A stretch of 64,000 nt of DNA from JACDEA01 sp963742585 (lineage in GTDB: Bacteria; Actinomycetota; Acidimicrobiia; Acidimicrobiales; JACDEA01): assembly GCA_963742585.1 (NCBI GenBank), contig CAVUMI010000006.1, positions 682,001 through 746,000 of the forward strand. The letters are read 5' to 3'. A program made the position numbers and the translations under genes. Shown here one piece after another: positions 26,057 through 34,252 of this stretch. The notes under the pieces were generated by a model. It saw only the letters and a program-made list of their open reading frames with translations, ran no database searches and was not told where the DNA came from. Each line of letters opens with the position of its first letter. Position 1 is the first letter of the stretch.

Positions 26057-26772
26057 CCGTCTATCTCGTTGGCGCGGGTCCGGGCGACCCTGGGCTGCTC
26101 ACGGTCCGCGGTGCCGAGGTGCTGGGTCGGGCCGAGGTCGTGATGTATGACCGCCTCGCCGCGGCGGCGTTGCTCGATCTGGCGCCGGCGGGTGCCGAGC
26201 GGATCAGTGTCGGCAAGACGCCGGGGCACCCGAGCACGCCCCAGGAGGAGATCAACCGGCTGCTGGTCGAGAAAGGCCAGGCCGGTCGAACGGTGGTGCG
26301 GCTCAAGGGCGGAGACCCGTACCTGTTCGGGCGTGGCGGCGAGGAAGCCCAGGCGCTGCTCGACGCGGGGATCCCGTTCGAGGTGGTTCCCGGCGTCCCC
26401 GCGCTGTCGGCGGTACCGGCTTATGCCGGTGTGCCGGTCACGCATCGGGGATTGTCGAAGGCGGTCACCGTGGTGACGGGTCAGAGTGATCCGTGGGCCG
26501 CGCCGGACACCGACTGGGACGCCGTCGCCCGCCTGGGTGGGACGATCGTGCTGTACATGGCCGTCGCCAACCGCGGCGAGATCGCCGCCAAGCTCCTCGC
26601 CGCCGGGCTTGCCCCGACCACGCCCGTCGTCGCGGTCACCGCGGGGACGCGGCCCGAGCAGGTGACGGTGCGCACGACGCTCGCCGGTCTCGGGACTGCA
26701 GACATCCGGCCGCCGGCGACGATCGTGATTGGTGCCGTCGCCGAGCTGGACCTGGCGTGGTTCAAGCCCTAA
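26053..26772 (+). CDS. cobA: Uroporphyrinogen-III C-methyltransferase
   Basis: A 239-residue SUMT. VYLVGAGPGDPGLLTVRGAE is the SAM-binding start, RLKGGDPYLFGRGGEEAQAL the second loop, and VPGVPALSAVPAYAGVPVTH the central motif. It methylates uroporphyrinogen III twice to precorrin-2, feeding the neighbouring CysG domain for sirohaem and possibly cobalamin. It starts at an ATGA overlap with hemC and overlaps hemD by sixteen bases. Confidence 0.93.
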   Translation: MTVYLVGAGPGDPGLLTVRGAEVLGRAEVVMYDRLAAAALLDLAPAGAERISVGKTPGHPSTPQEEINRLLVEKGQAGRTVVRLKGGDPYLFGRGGEEAQALLDAGIPFEVVPGVPALSAVPAYAGVPVTHRGLSKAVTVVTGQSDPWAAPDTDWDAVARLGGTIVLYMAVANRGEIAAKLLAAGLAPTTPVVAVTAGTRPEQVTVRTTLAGLGTADIRPPATIVIGAVAELDLAWFKP

Positions 26773-27434
26773 CGGGGCGCACCATCGTGGTCACCGCGCC
26801 CGGGCGGTTGGCCGACGCGCTCCGCAACCTCGGCGCCACCGTGGTCGATGCACCGATGATCGCCATCGAAGCCGTGCCGTTCGATGACGTTGACGTAGAC
26901 GGGTATGACTGGGTCGCCTTCACGTCGGTCAACGCGGTCGACCGTGTGGCCGTATCGGCCTCGACGCGGGTGGCCGCGGTCGGACCGGCTACTGCTGACG
27001 CGCTTCGTGCACGCGGTGCAAGCGTTGAACTCGTACCCGACGAGGCGGTGGGCGACGCCTTGGTTGCCGCGTTCCCCGAGGGACCCGGGCGCGTCTTGCT
27101 CCCGCAGGCCGAAGGCGCGCGCCCGACCTTGGCCGACGGTCTGCGAGCAAAGGGGTGGGACGTCGATGTGGTTGTCACATACCGCACGGTCCCGGTCGCA
27201 CTCTCGGACGCGCGGCGCAAAGAAGCGGACGCGGCCGACGGCATCGCCTTCACGTCGTCCTCAACGGTGACCAACTACCTCGCCGCCGGCGGGCCGGTCC
27301 CGCCCGTCGTCGCCTGCATTGGACCGGTCACCGCCGCCACTGCGAACGAGCGAGGACTCACGGTCGCTACGGTCGCCGACCCGCACACCATCGACGGTCT
27401 TGTTTCGGCTCTCGTCGCTACCCTCGGCCGGTGA
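26757..27434 (+). CDS. hemD: Uroporphyrinogen-III synthase
   Basis: A 225-residue protein. GRTIVVTAPGRLADALRNLG and DWVAFTSVNAVDRVAV, then VVTYRTVPV and SSSTVTNYLAA, are the two-domain HemD pattern; sequence conservation in this family is low. It cyclises hydroxymethylbilane with inversion of ring D. The GTG at 26757 is inside the cobA end; in some actinobacteria the two are fused. It is followed by a lipoprotein with a GTGA overlap. Confidence 0.82.
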   Translation: MVQALTGRTIVVTAPGRLADALRNLGATVVDAPMIAIEAVPFDDVDVDGYDWVAFTSVNAVDRVAVSASTRVAAVGPATADALRARGASVELVPDEAVGDALVAAFPEGPGRVLLPQAEGARPTLADGLRAKGWDVDVVVTYRTVPVALSDARRKEADAADGIAFTSSSTVTNYLAAGGPVPPVVACIGPVTAATANERGLTVATVADPHTIDGLVSALVATLGR

Positions 27435-28300
27435 CTCGTCGACGCGCCCTCGCTGCCCTTCTCGCGGTCTTCCTCGTCGCCGCCTGTGGCGACGACAGCA
27501 AGCCGCCGCCGCGACAAGCGCCCGAGGAGTCGACGTTCTACCTGCCGACCTTCCTGCCCGCGGGCTTCAAGGTGCAAAGCGGATCGATCACCGCGCGCGG
27601 TCCAAAACGCGAGGTGTTCGGCAACGCGCTGGGGCGACCGGTCGGCCCCGGAAAGTTCGACGGCGTGATTCTCGTGACCGCGACCGAAGCCGCTGCGGAC
27701 CGCGAGGTCGCGGCCAACGAGAAGACCGAGACCGTGGACATCGGCGGCATCCGCGCCCGCCGGTATGACGACAACACGCTGGGCGCGTACGTCGACTGGT
27801 TTGCCAACGGCGTCGCGGTGAGCGTGAGCGGATCACCCGGGACTGGGGCGCTGCTCGTCGACGTGGCCCGAGGGTTGCGCGGCGACCGCCTCGCCGACAT
27901 GACGCTGGCATCGATCCCGGCCGGCTACGTCTCGATCGCCGGCGGCCACTTTGTGGGCTATGCGCCGGACGCGGGGACCACGCTGCAGATCGCCGGCCCG
28001 CCGGGCGCCGCGATCAGTATGACGACGGCACAGACGCCCGTCCCGCTCGTCTTCGCGGTGGCCGGCGGCGATCACGTCGAGAGCACGACGGTGCGCGGCC
28101 ACGAGGCGATGGTCAGCACGCGCGCACGTGACCTCGGGGGCACGCAGTTCACGCAGCGGTTCATCAGTTGGATCGAGCGACCGGGCTTCGTGATCTCATT
28201 GGTCGCCACCGCTCCCACCGAGCAGCTAATCCCCGTCGCCGACGGCCTGGTGCGCGTCACCGAAGCCGAGTGGCGCACCGCCGTCCCCCAAGGCCCCTAA
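27431..28300 (+). CDS. Lipoprotein of unknown function
   Basis: A 289-residue protein. The start TRRRALAALLAVFLVAACGD gives a lipobox (V-A-A-C) with Cys about residue 19, so it is a membrane-anchored lipoprotein. A Pro/Gln-rich linker is followed by a beta-rich domain; no enzyme motif. It is coupled to hemD (GTGA) and precedes the long palindrome before hemB. A role connected to haem synthesis is only suggested by location. Confidence 0.7.
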   Translation: MTRRRALAALLAVFLVAACGDDSKPPPRQAPEESTFYLPTFLPAGFKVQSGSITARGPKREVFGNALGRPVGPGKFDGVILVTATEAAADREVAANEKTETVDIGGIRARRYDDNTLGAYVDWFANGVAVSVSGSPGTGALLVDVARGLRGDRLADMTLASIPAGYVSIAGGHFVGYAPDAGTTLQIAGPPGAAISMTTAQTPVPLVFAVAGGDHVESTTVRGHEAMVSTRARDLGGTQFTQRFISWIERPGFVISLVATAPTEQLIPVADGLVRVTEAEWRTAVPQGP

Positions 28301-28305
28301 CCCCA

Positions 28306-28364
28306 AAACCAAGTGTCGGTGTCGAATCGGTGGTTTCCACCGATTCGACACCGACACTTGGTTT
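28306..28364. repeat. Dispersed palindrome, copy 2 (perfect 28-bp arms)
   Basis: AAACCAAGTGTCGGTGTCGA... through to ...CACTTGGTTT with a central TTT loop; arms 28306-28333 and 28337-28364 are exact reverse complements. It is nearly identical to the copy at 7233-7279. It ends 16 bases before the hemB ATG, so it could terminate or attenuate transcription within the operon. Confidence 0.9.
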
Positions 28365-28380
28365 GTAGGCTGGTGGGGTC

Positions 28381-29364
28381 ATGAGCTTCCCGGCGCGACG
28401 TATGCGGCGACTGCGGCGTACGCCCGCGCTCCGGCGCCTCGTGGCCGAAGCACGGCTTTCGGTCGACGATCTGGTCGCGCCGCTGTTCGTGCGCGAAGGC
28501 ATCGACTCACCGCAGCCGATCGCGTCACTTCCCGGTGTCGTGCAGCACACCACTGACTCGCTGGTCACAGAGGCCCGCCGGCTGTCGTTCCTCGGCGTGC
28601 CCGCCGTGATCGTCTTCGGCGTGCCCCTCGCCAAGGACGCCACCGGGTCACAAGCTTGGAACCCCGACGGCATTGTGCAGGTCGCCCTGCGCGATCTTCG
28701 CGATGAGCTGGCCGACTCGATGGTCTTGGTGGCCGACCTCTGCCTCGACGAGTACACCGACCACGGCCACTGCGGCGTGGTGCGGCCCGACGGCTCAGTG
28801 GACAACGACGCCACGATCGAGTTGTACGCGCGCGCCGCGCTGGCCCAGGCCGATGCCGGCGCCGACATTGTTGCGCCGTCCGGAATGATGGATGGTCAGG
28901 TCGGCGCAATCCGCTCCGCGCTCGACGGTTCCGGGTTTACCGAGACGGCGATCCTGGCTTACGCGGCCAAATACGCGTCCGCGCTGTACGGCCCGTTTCG
29001 CGATGCGGTCGACGTGCAGATCGTTGGCGGCGGAGATCGCAAGGGCTACCAGCAGGATCCTCCGAACGTGCGTGAAGCGTTGGCCGAAGTCGCGCTTGAC
29101 GTCGCCGAGGGCGCTGACATGGTCATGGTCAAGCCCGCGCTGGCCTATCTCGACGTGATCGCCGCGGTGCGCGACTCCTTCGATGTCCCGGTCGCTGCGT
29201 ATCACGTGAGCGGCGAGTACGCGATGGTGAAGGCCGCAGCGGAGCGGGGCTGGATCGACGGCGACGCCGTCGGAATGGAGCACCTCACTGCGATCAAACG
29301 AGCCGGCGCCGACATCATCCTCACGTACCTGGCCGGTGAAGTGGCTGAAACGATTAATGGATAA
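28381..29364 (+). CDS. hemB: Delta-aminolevulinic acid dehydratase (porphobilinogen synthase)
   Basis: A 327-residue protein. PLFVREGI near the N-terminus, SGMMDGQVGAIRSALD, and the Schiff-base lysine in DMVMVKPALAYLDVI are diagnostic. The metal site reads DLCLDEYTDHGHCGV: the middle cysteine of the zinc type is Asp, so a mixed or altered metal site is likely. It condenses two aminolevulinates to porphobilinogen. It overlaps hemL by eight bases. Confidence 0.94.
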   Translation: MSFPARRMRRLRRTPALRRLVAEARLSVDDLVAPLFVREGIDSPQPIASLPGVVQHTTDSLVTEARRLSFLGVPAVIVFGVPLAKDATGSQAWNPDGIVQVALRDLRDELADSMVLVADLCLDEYTDHGHCGVVRPDGSVDNDATIELYARAALAQADAGADIVAPSGMMDGQVGAIRSALDGSGFTETAILAYAAKYASALYGPFRDAVDVQIVGGGDRKGYQQDPPNVREALAEVALDVAEGADMVMVKPALAYLDVIAAVRDSFDVPVAAYHVSGEYAMVKAAAERGWIDGDAVGMEHLTAIKRAGADIILTYLAGEVAETING

Positions 29365-30532
29365 CGAGGGCCTGTTCAAGCGCGCGCAGGAGGTCATTCC
29401 CGGTGGTGTGAACTCGCCGGTGCGAGCGTTCAAGTCCGTCGGCGGCACGCCGTACTTCGTGTCCCGGGCCGAGGGCGCCTACGTGTGGGATGTCGAAGGT
29501 CGCCGCTACATCGACTACGTCCAGTCCTACGGCGCGTCGATCCTCGGTCACGCTCATCCGAAGGTCGTCGAGGCGATACGCCGCGCAGCGCACGACGGTA
29601 CGACGTACGGCGCGCCGACCGAGCGCGAGGTCCTGCTGGCCGAGACGATCTGTGAGCGCGTCGCCGGCTGCGACATGCTGCGCCTCGTCTCCAGCGGTAC
29701 CGAAGCGGCCATGAGCGCGGTGCGGGTGGCGCGCGGTTTCACTGGTCGCGACAAGGTCGTCATCTTCGACGGCAACTACCACGGTCATAGCGACGGGTTG
29801 CTGGCCGCCGGCGGAAGCGGCATGGCCACGCTGGCGCTTCCCGCGTCGGCCGGTGTCCCACGCGACATGGTCGCCAACACGGTGGTTGCCCCATACAACG
29901 TCGTGCCCGAAATCGACGGCGATGTCGCCGCGGTGATCGTCGAGCCGATCGCGGCGAACCACGGTGTGACGCCGCCAGCCGATGGGTTCCTCGCCGGCCT
30001 ACGTGCCGCGTGCGATCAGGCCGGCGCGTTGCTCATCTTCGACGAGGTCATCACCGGCTTTCGCGTTGGACCGGCGGGTGCCTCAGGGCTCTTCGGTGTG
30101 GCCCCCGACCTCTGGTGCTTCGGCAAGGTCATCGGCGGTGGACTGCCGCTGGCTGCCTTCGGTGGCCGCCGCGACGTCATGGAGGTGCTGGCTCCCCTCG
30201 GCCCGGTGTACCAAGCAGGGACGCTGTCGGGGAATCCTGTCGCTACCGCAGCCGGGCTTGCGGTTCTCGAACTGCTCGACGCCGGTTCGTTCGAGGCGTT
30301 GAAGGCGACCGCCACCGCGCTGGCTACCGGGCTGGCCGGCGCGCTCGGACCCGATGCCGAGGTCCGCCAGGTTGCGACCCTCATCGGTATCTCGGTACCG
30401 GACTACCCGCAGCTGTTCCATCACCTGCTCGACCGCGGTATCGCCCTCGCTCCCGGTCAGTACGAGGCGCTGTTCCCGAGCCTGGCCCATACTGCGGACG
30501 AGATTGCCCAGACGATCACCGCGGTCGGCTAG
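29357..30532 (+). CDS. hemL: Glutamate-1-semialdehyde 2,1-aminomutase
   Basis: A 391-residue PLP enzyme. IPGGVNSPVRAFKSVGGTPY, VSSGTEAAMSAVRVARGFTG, ANHGVTPPADGFLAGL and the catalytic lysine in LWCFGKVIGGGLPLAAFGG are typical HemL. It is shorter than the usual ~430 residues, mainly in the region around LIGISVPDYPQLFHHLL. It isomerises glutamate-1-semialdehyde to aminolevulinate, completing the C5 route begun by hemA. The ATG at 29357 is preferred to GTG codons slightly upstream. Confidence 0.92.
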   Translation: MDNEGLFKRAQEVIPGGVNSPVRAFKSVGGTPYFVSRAEGAYVWDVEGRRYIDYVQSYGASILGHAHPKVVEAIRRAAHDGTTYGAPTEREVLLAETICERVAGCDMLRLVSSGTEAAMSAVRVARGFTGRDKVVIFDGNYHGHSDGLLAAGGSGMATLALPASAGVPRDMVANTVVAPYNVVPEIDGDVAAVIVEPIAANHGVTPPADGFLAGLRAACDQAGALLIFDEVITGFRVGPAGASGLFGVAPDLWCFGKVIGGGLPLAAFGGRRDVMEVLAPLGPVYQAGTLSGNPVATAAGLAVLELLDAGSFEALKATATALATGLAGALGPDAEVRQVATLIGISVPDYPQLFHHLLDRGIALAPGQYEALFPSLAHTADEIAQTITAVG

Positions 30533-30543
30533 CGGGCTTGCCC

Positions 30544-31152
30544 TCAGCCGAACCGGAGCGACGACACGACGCGTTCCGCTCGCGGTAGGAACGCATCGAA
30601 GCCGTCACCGGGCGCCGATGCCGACACGATGACGGGGCCGTCAACGTCGATGACCCAAAAGCGAATGCGGTCACCGGCGGAGAAGCGGTAGTTCTCGTTG
30701 TCCGGGACAGGGGCGATCACCTGCTCGGCGGGACCGGAGACCTCGACGTCGAGTCGCTGCGCCGTGCGGCCGGTCACCGTCACACTCTCGATAGGGCTGG
30801 CGGTGAACCCCGGGCGGTCGTGGAGCCACTGGGCCAACTGCGGAGGCACCGGCCCGGCGTTCAGCGTGTTCGGCTCGAAGACGGCCGCTGGCCGGAAGGC
30901 GATGACGTAGTCGTTTTCACGCGCCGGGTAGCGATTGAGGGCGACGAATGTCGCCATCGGCTCAGCCGCGTACCAGCCGTCATCGGTGACCTCGAGCCGC
31001 ATCGGCGGCTCGAACGCGGCCAAGCGATGGACGCCGGCTCGGAGCGGGCCGCTCGTGCGTACCGCGGAGGGGGCGGCGACTTGGTCGTCGTCGGACCCGC
31101 AGCCCGCTGCCGCGAGCGCAGCCAGCGCGAGCAGTGCGGCCGCTCGCCTCAA
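30544..31152 (-). CDS. Lipoprotein, third gene of the MMPL operon
   Basis: A 202-residue lipoprotein. From a TTG at 31152 (overlapping the TetR stop as TTGA) it reads RRAAALLALAALAAAGCGSD, with lipobox A-A-G-C. The mature part is beta-rich with NENYRFSAGDRIRFWVIDVD and no catalytic motif. Longer upstream starts run antisense inside TetR and were rejected. It may be a periplasmic partner of the MMPL transporter, as accessory lipoproteins often are. Confidence 0.68.
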   Translation of the reverse strand: MRRAAALLALAALAAAGCGSDDDQVAAPSAVRTSGPLRAGVHRLAAFEPPMRLEVTDDGWYAAEPMATFVALNRYPARENDYVIAFRPAAVFEPNTLNAGPVPPQLAQWLHDRPGFTASPIESVTVTGRTAQRLDVEVSGPAEQVIAPVPDNENYRFSAGDRIRFWVIDVDGPVIVSASAPGDGFDAFLPRAERVVSSLRFG

Positions 31153-31769
31153 GGCGAATGGGAGCCGAGACCGGCGGCGTAGACGCTGAGGACGTGATCG
31201 ACCAGCTCGTCGACCGGCGGCCACGGGAACGTGGGGCGTGAGACCAGCAGCGATGTGACGCCGTGCACCAGAGACCAAAGGCCGACCGAGATCAGCTCGG
31301 GGTCGTCGGCGTTGATCACGCCGGCGTCGATGCACTCCTGCACGTTGGCGGTGAGATGGTCGAACCCTGCCATCTCACCCATCTTCTCGGGCGTGAAGTC
31401 CGCCGGCGCTCCCGTGGCCATGAACAGCACCCGGTATTCCTCGGCGTGGTCGAGGCCGAAGTTGATGTACGCGCGACCTCGGGCGGCCAACCGCGCTAGC
31501 GGATCGGCGATCCCAGCCACCGCGGCCTCGACGTGGGCGTCGAGTTCGGCGAAGTGTCGCTCGCAAACGGCATACACGAGGTCGGTCTTGTCGGCGAAGT
31601 GCATGTAGATCGACGGCGCCGTGACGCCCGCCGCATCGGCCACGGCCCGGATCGACATGGCTTGTTCGCTGCCCGTCTCGGCCAGCACCTTCGTCGCCGC
31701 CTCGAGGATCTCGTCGCGCAGCAGCAGACCATCACCGCGGCGGGCCCGGGAGCGCTGGGCCGGTGTTAT
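31149..31769 (-). CDS. TetR-family regulator with probable ATA start
   Basis: SIRAVADAAGVTAPSIYMHF then ADKTDLVYAVCERHF is the TetR helix-turn-helix; the rest is a ligand-binding domain with FGLDHAEEYRVLFMATG. The first helix (RDEILEAATKVLAETGSEQA) lies upstream of the nearest GTG at 31688. Reading it requires starting at ATA (31767-31769), which overlaps the MMPL stop (ATAA in place of ATGA) and has AGAGG five bases before it. This gives 206 residues. It likely represses the operon through the palindrome before MMPL. If only the GTG start is used, the protein lacks helix 1. Confidence 0.8.
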   Translation of the reverse strand: MTPAQRSRARRGDGLLLRDEILEAATKVLAETGSEQAMSIRAVADAAGVTAPSIYMHFADKTDLVYAVCERHFAELDAHVEAAVAGIADPLARLAARGRAYINFGLDHAEEYRVLFMATGAPADFTPEKMGEMAGFDHLTANVQECIDAGVINADDPELISVGLWSLVHGVTSLLVSRPTFPWPPVDELVDHVLSVYAAGLGSHSP

Positions 31770-34111
31770 GACGTCCTCTGCAGCAACTTGGCGGGGGCGC
31801 CCCAGCCAAGCAGTTCGTCGACGGTAAGGCTCTCCTCGTCAAGTAGGGCAAAGAGCTCGTCCGGCGTTGAGCACGCCCTCGCCGCCTTCACCACGCCCCG
31901 GCGATAACCCTCGTCCCCCATCGGCGCCAGTGTGACCGATTCCGAGATGCCGAACCGGTTGTGGATCCGCCGCAGCGGCGCCGGCGCCCACCAGTTGGCA
32001 TTGCCGGCCAGCCGCATGAAGGCGGGAACGAGCGTGCCGCGGATCAGCGTGGCGTCCATCACCACGGCCATTGCCAGCCCGAGGCCGAACAGCTTGATGA
32101 ACGCCACGTTCGACGTGGTCATCGCGAGGAACACGATGGCGAGCAGCGCGGCCGCGGCGGTGACCAGCCGGCCGGTGTGCTCGAGCCCAACGGCGACCGA
32201 CTGTTGGTTGTCACTGCCGCGGTCGTGCTCTTCCTTGATGCGGGACAGCAGGAACACCTCGTAATCCATCGACAACCCGAAGGCCACGCAGAACATCAGG
32301 ATGGGCGTGGTCGTGTCGATGACACCGGTCGGGGTGAAGTTGTAGAAGCCAGAGAGGTGGCCTTCCTGGAAGATCCACACCATCGCGCCGAACGTCGCGG
32401 TGAGGCTGAGAAGGTTGAGTACGACCGCCTTGGCCGGCACCAGCACGCTGCCGAACATCAGGAACAGCACGGTGAAAGTCACCAGCGCGATCAGCAGGCC
32501 GGCCCACGGAAGCCGGGAGAACAACGACGCCTTGGAGTCGACGAGCTGCGCCGACTGGCCGCCGACCAAGACGTCGAACGGTGCAGGAACGGCTCGCACC
32601 GACTTGATGAGCTGCTCACCATCGGCCGAGATCGGCTCGACCTTCGAAACCAGCGACAGCCATGTGCCCCTGCCGTTGCTAAGGAAACGGGACGAGGTCG
32701 GGTTCGCGCCCAACACCTTCTGGCCGCCGATGTATGAGCCGGTGAACGCGTCCACCCGCGCCACACCCGTCAACGCTGAGAGCCTGGTTGCGTAGTTCTC
32801 GACCGCGCCTGACTTTTCTGTGGGCGTCTCGACGTCGGGCGCGACGACCGAGATCGGTGCGCCCTCCTGGGCGCTGAAGTTGTTGCGGAGTTGATCGTGG
32901 ACCTGACGGCCGACCGCTGACTTCGGCAGCACCCGGTCGTCGGGCAGGCCGAACTTGATGTTGAGGAACGGTGCGCCGAGGAACAGGAGCAACGCGATCA
33001 CCGCGGTGGCGATCGGCAGCGGCCGCCGCATCACCACAATGGCGACCCGGTGCCAGAAGCCTTCACCGACGGGCTTCTGTCGGCCCCACCGAGCCTGGGC
33101 CGCCCGCTCCCCGAGTGCAGCGAGCATCGCGGGCAGGATTACGACCGCGCCCACCGAGGCAACCGCGACCACCGCGATCCCGGCGTAGGCGAACGACCGC
33201 AGGAAGTACATCGGGAAGATCAGCAGGGCGCCGAGCGAAATGGCCACCGTCGCCGCGCTGAAGAGCACGGTGCGTCCCGCCGTTTGCACGGACCGCACCA
33301 CGGCGTCCTCGACGGTGTACCCGCTCTGCACTTCCTCGCGGAACCGGGAGACGATGAACAAGCTGTAGTCGACTGCGAGCCCGAGACTCATCGCGGTGGT
33401 GAGGTTCAGCGAGAAGATCGAGACGTCGGTGAGCAACGTCAGCATCCGCAGGACGAAGAACGTGCCGATGATGGCGAACACGCCGATGGCCAACGGCAGG
33501 GACGCGGCGATCACGCTGCCGAATACCAGAATGAGAAGCAGGAGCACGATCGGGAACGCAGTCAATTCGGCGCGCTGGAGATCCTTTTCGATGGTCGAAC
33601 CGACCTCCTCGTAGAGCGGGCCCTGCCCGCCCGCCTCCACCTTGATGGGGCCACGGTCGCCGACGTAGTCCGGGAGCAGCGTCTTGACTCGTTTGATGAC
33701 TTCGTCCTGCTCGCCGCCGACGCGCACAAACACCAGCGCCTGGCTGCCGTCCGCGCTGCGCAACGGCGGGGGCGATCCGAGGCTCCAGTAGTCCAACGCC
33801 GCCTCGACGCCCGCCTCCTTGGCCACCCGCTGGGTGAGGGCGATGCCGGCGGCGGCGACCTCCGGCGTGTCGACGTTGCTGCCCTTGGCCGTGATGAGGA
33901 AGATCACGTTGGGCTCGCCACCGCCGAAGCGGTCGTCGAGCAGGTTCGCGGCGCGGGTGGATGCCGCTTTCGGGTCCTCGAACCCGCCGGACTTGAGCTT
34001 GCCCACCACGCTCCCGCCGATGACGCCGGCGGCGATGAAGGTGGCCAGGCTGGCGACGAGAACGAGGCGGCGGCGGCGGACGACGAAGCGGGCCAGGCGA
34101 TCAAGAAGCAT
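31766..34111 (-). CDS. MMPL-family RND transporter
   Basis: A 781-residue protein with twelve membrane segments and two large extracytoplasmic loops. FVVRRRRLVLVASLATFIAA opens it; ALVFVRVGGEQDEVIKRVKT, TTAMSLGLAVDYSLFIVSRF and GLSMDYEVFLLSRIKEEHDR are the two repeated MMPL motifs (the proton-relay D-Y-x-L/V-F). It exports hydrophobic molecules or lipids powered by the proton gradient. A C-terminal tail (MGDEGYRRGVVKAARACSTP) is extra. It is first in the operon with tetR and a lipoprotein. Confidence 0.92.
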   Translation of the reverse strand: MLLDRLARFVVRRRRLVLVASLATFIAAGVIGGSVVGKLKSGGFEDPKAASTRAANLLDDRFGGGEPNVIFLITAKGSNVDTPEVAAAGIALTQRVAKEAGVEAALDYWSLGSPPPLRSADGSQALVFVRVGGEQDEVIKRVKTLLPDYVGDRGPIKVEAGGQGPLYEEVGSTIEKDLQRAELTAFPIVLLLLILVFGSVIAASLPLAIGVFAIIGTFFVLRMLTLLTDVSIFSLNLTTAMSLGLAVDYSLFIVSRFREEVQSGYTVEDAVVRSVQTAGRTVLFSAATVAISLGALLIFPMYFLRSFAYAGIAVVAVASVGAVVILPAMLAALGERAAQARWGRQKPVGEGFWHRVAIVVMRRPLPIATAVIALLLFLGAPFLNIKFGLPDDRVLPKSAVGRQVHDQLRNNFSAQEGAPISVVAPDVETPTEKSGAVENYATRLSALTGVARVDAFTGSYIGGQKVLGANPTSSRFLSNGRGTWLSLVSKVEPISADGEQLIKSVRAVPAPFDVLVGGQSAQLVDSKASLFSRLPWAGLLIALVTFTVLFLMFGSVLVPAKAVVLNLLSLTATFGAMVWIFQEGHLSGFYNFTPTGVIDTTTPILMFCVAFGLSMDYEVFLLSRIKEEHDRGSDNQQSVAVGLEHTGRLVTAAAALLAIVFLAMTTSNVAFIKLFGLGLAMAVVMDATLIRGTLVPAFMRLAGNANWWAPAPLRRIHNRFGISESVTLAPMGDEGYRRGVVKAARACSTPDELFALLDEESLTVDELLGWGAPAKLLQRTS

Positions 34112-34126
34112 GTGAATCGTCTTAAC

Positions 34127-34137
34127 CTAACACCGTT
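34127..34137. promoter_or_regulatory. TetR-type operator palindrome upstream of the MMPL gene
   Basis: TAAC-ACC-GTTA, flanked as TTAACCTAACACCGTTAAC, 16 bases upstream of the MMPL start on the opposite strand. TAACACnGTTA-like sites are common operators for TetR regulators of exporters. With the TetR gene in the same operon, autorepression is the likely mode. Confidence 0.55.
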
Positions 34138-34185
34138 AACAAAGTAAATAGGACATCGGTCACAGCCGTGCCGAGGCTCGCGAAG

Positions 34186-34231
34186 CCCAAGTGTCGGTGC
34201 TCAGTAGCCAAAAACGAGACTGCGCACCGAC
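34186..34231. repeat. Dispersed palindrome, divergent copy 3
   Basis: Begins CCAAGTGTCGGTG, the outer end of copies 1 and 2, but the inner part differs (loop AGCCAAAAACGAG); arms TGTCGGTGCTCAGT and ACTGCGCACCGACG pair with one mismatch. It lies upstream of the ATP-grasp gene. Confidence 0.6.
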
Positions 34232-34252
34232 GCGCGGCGTTACCGTCCGGCG

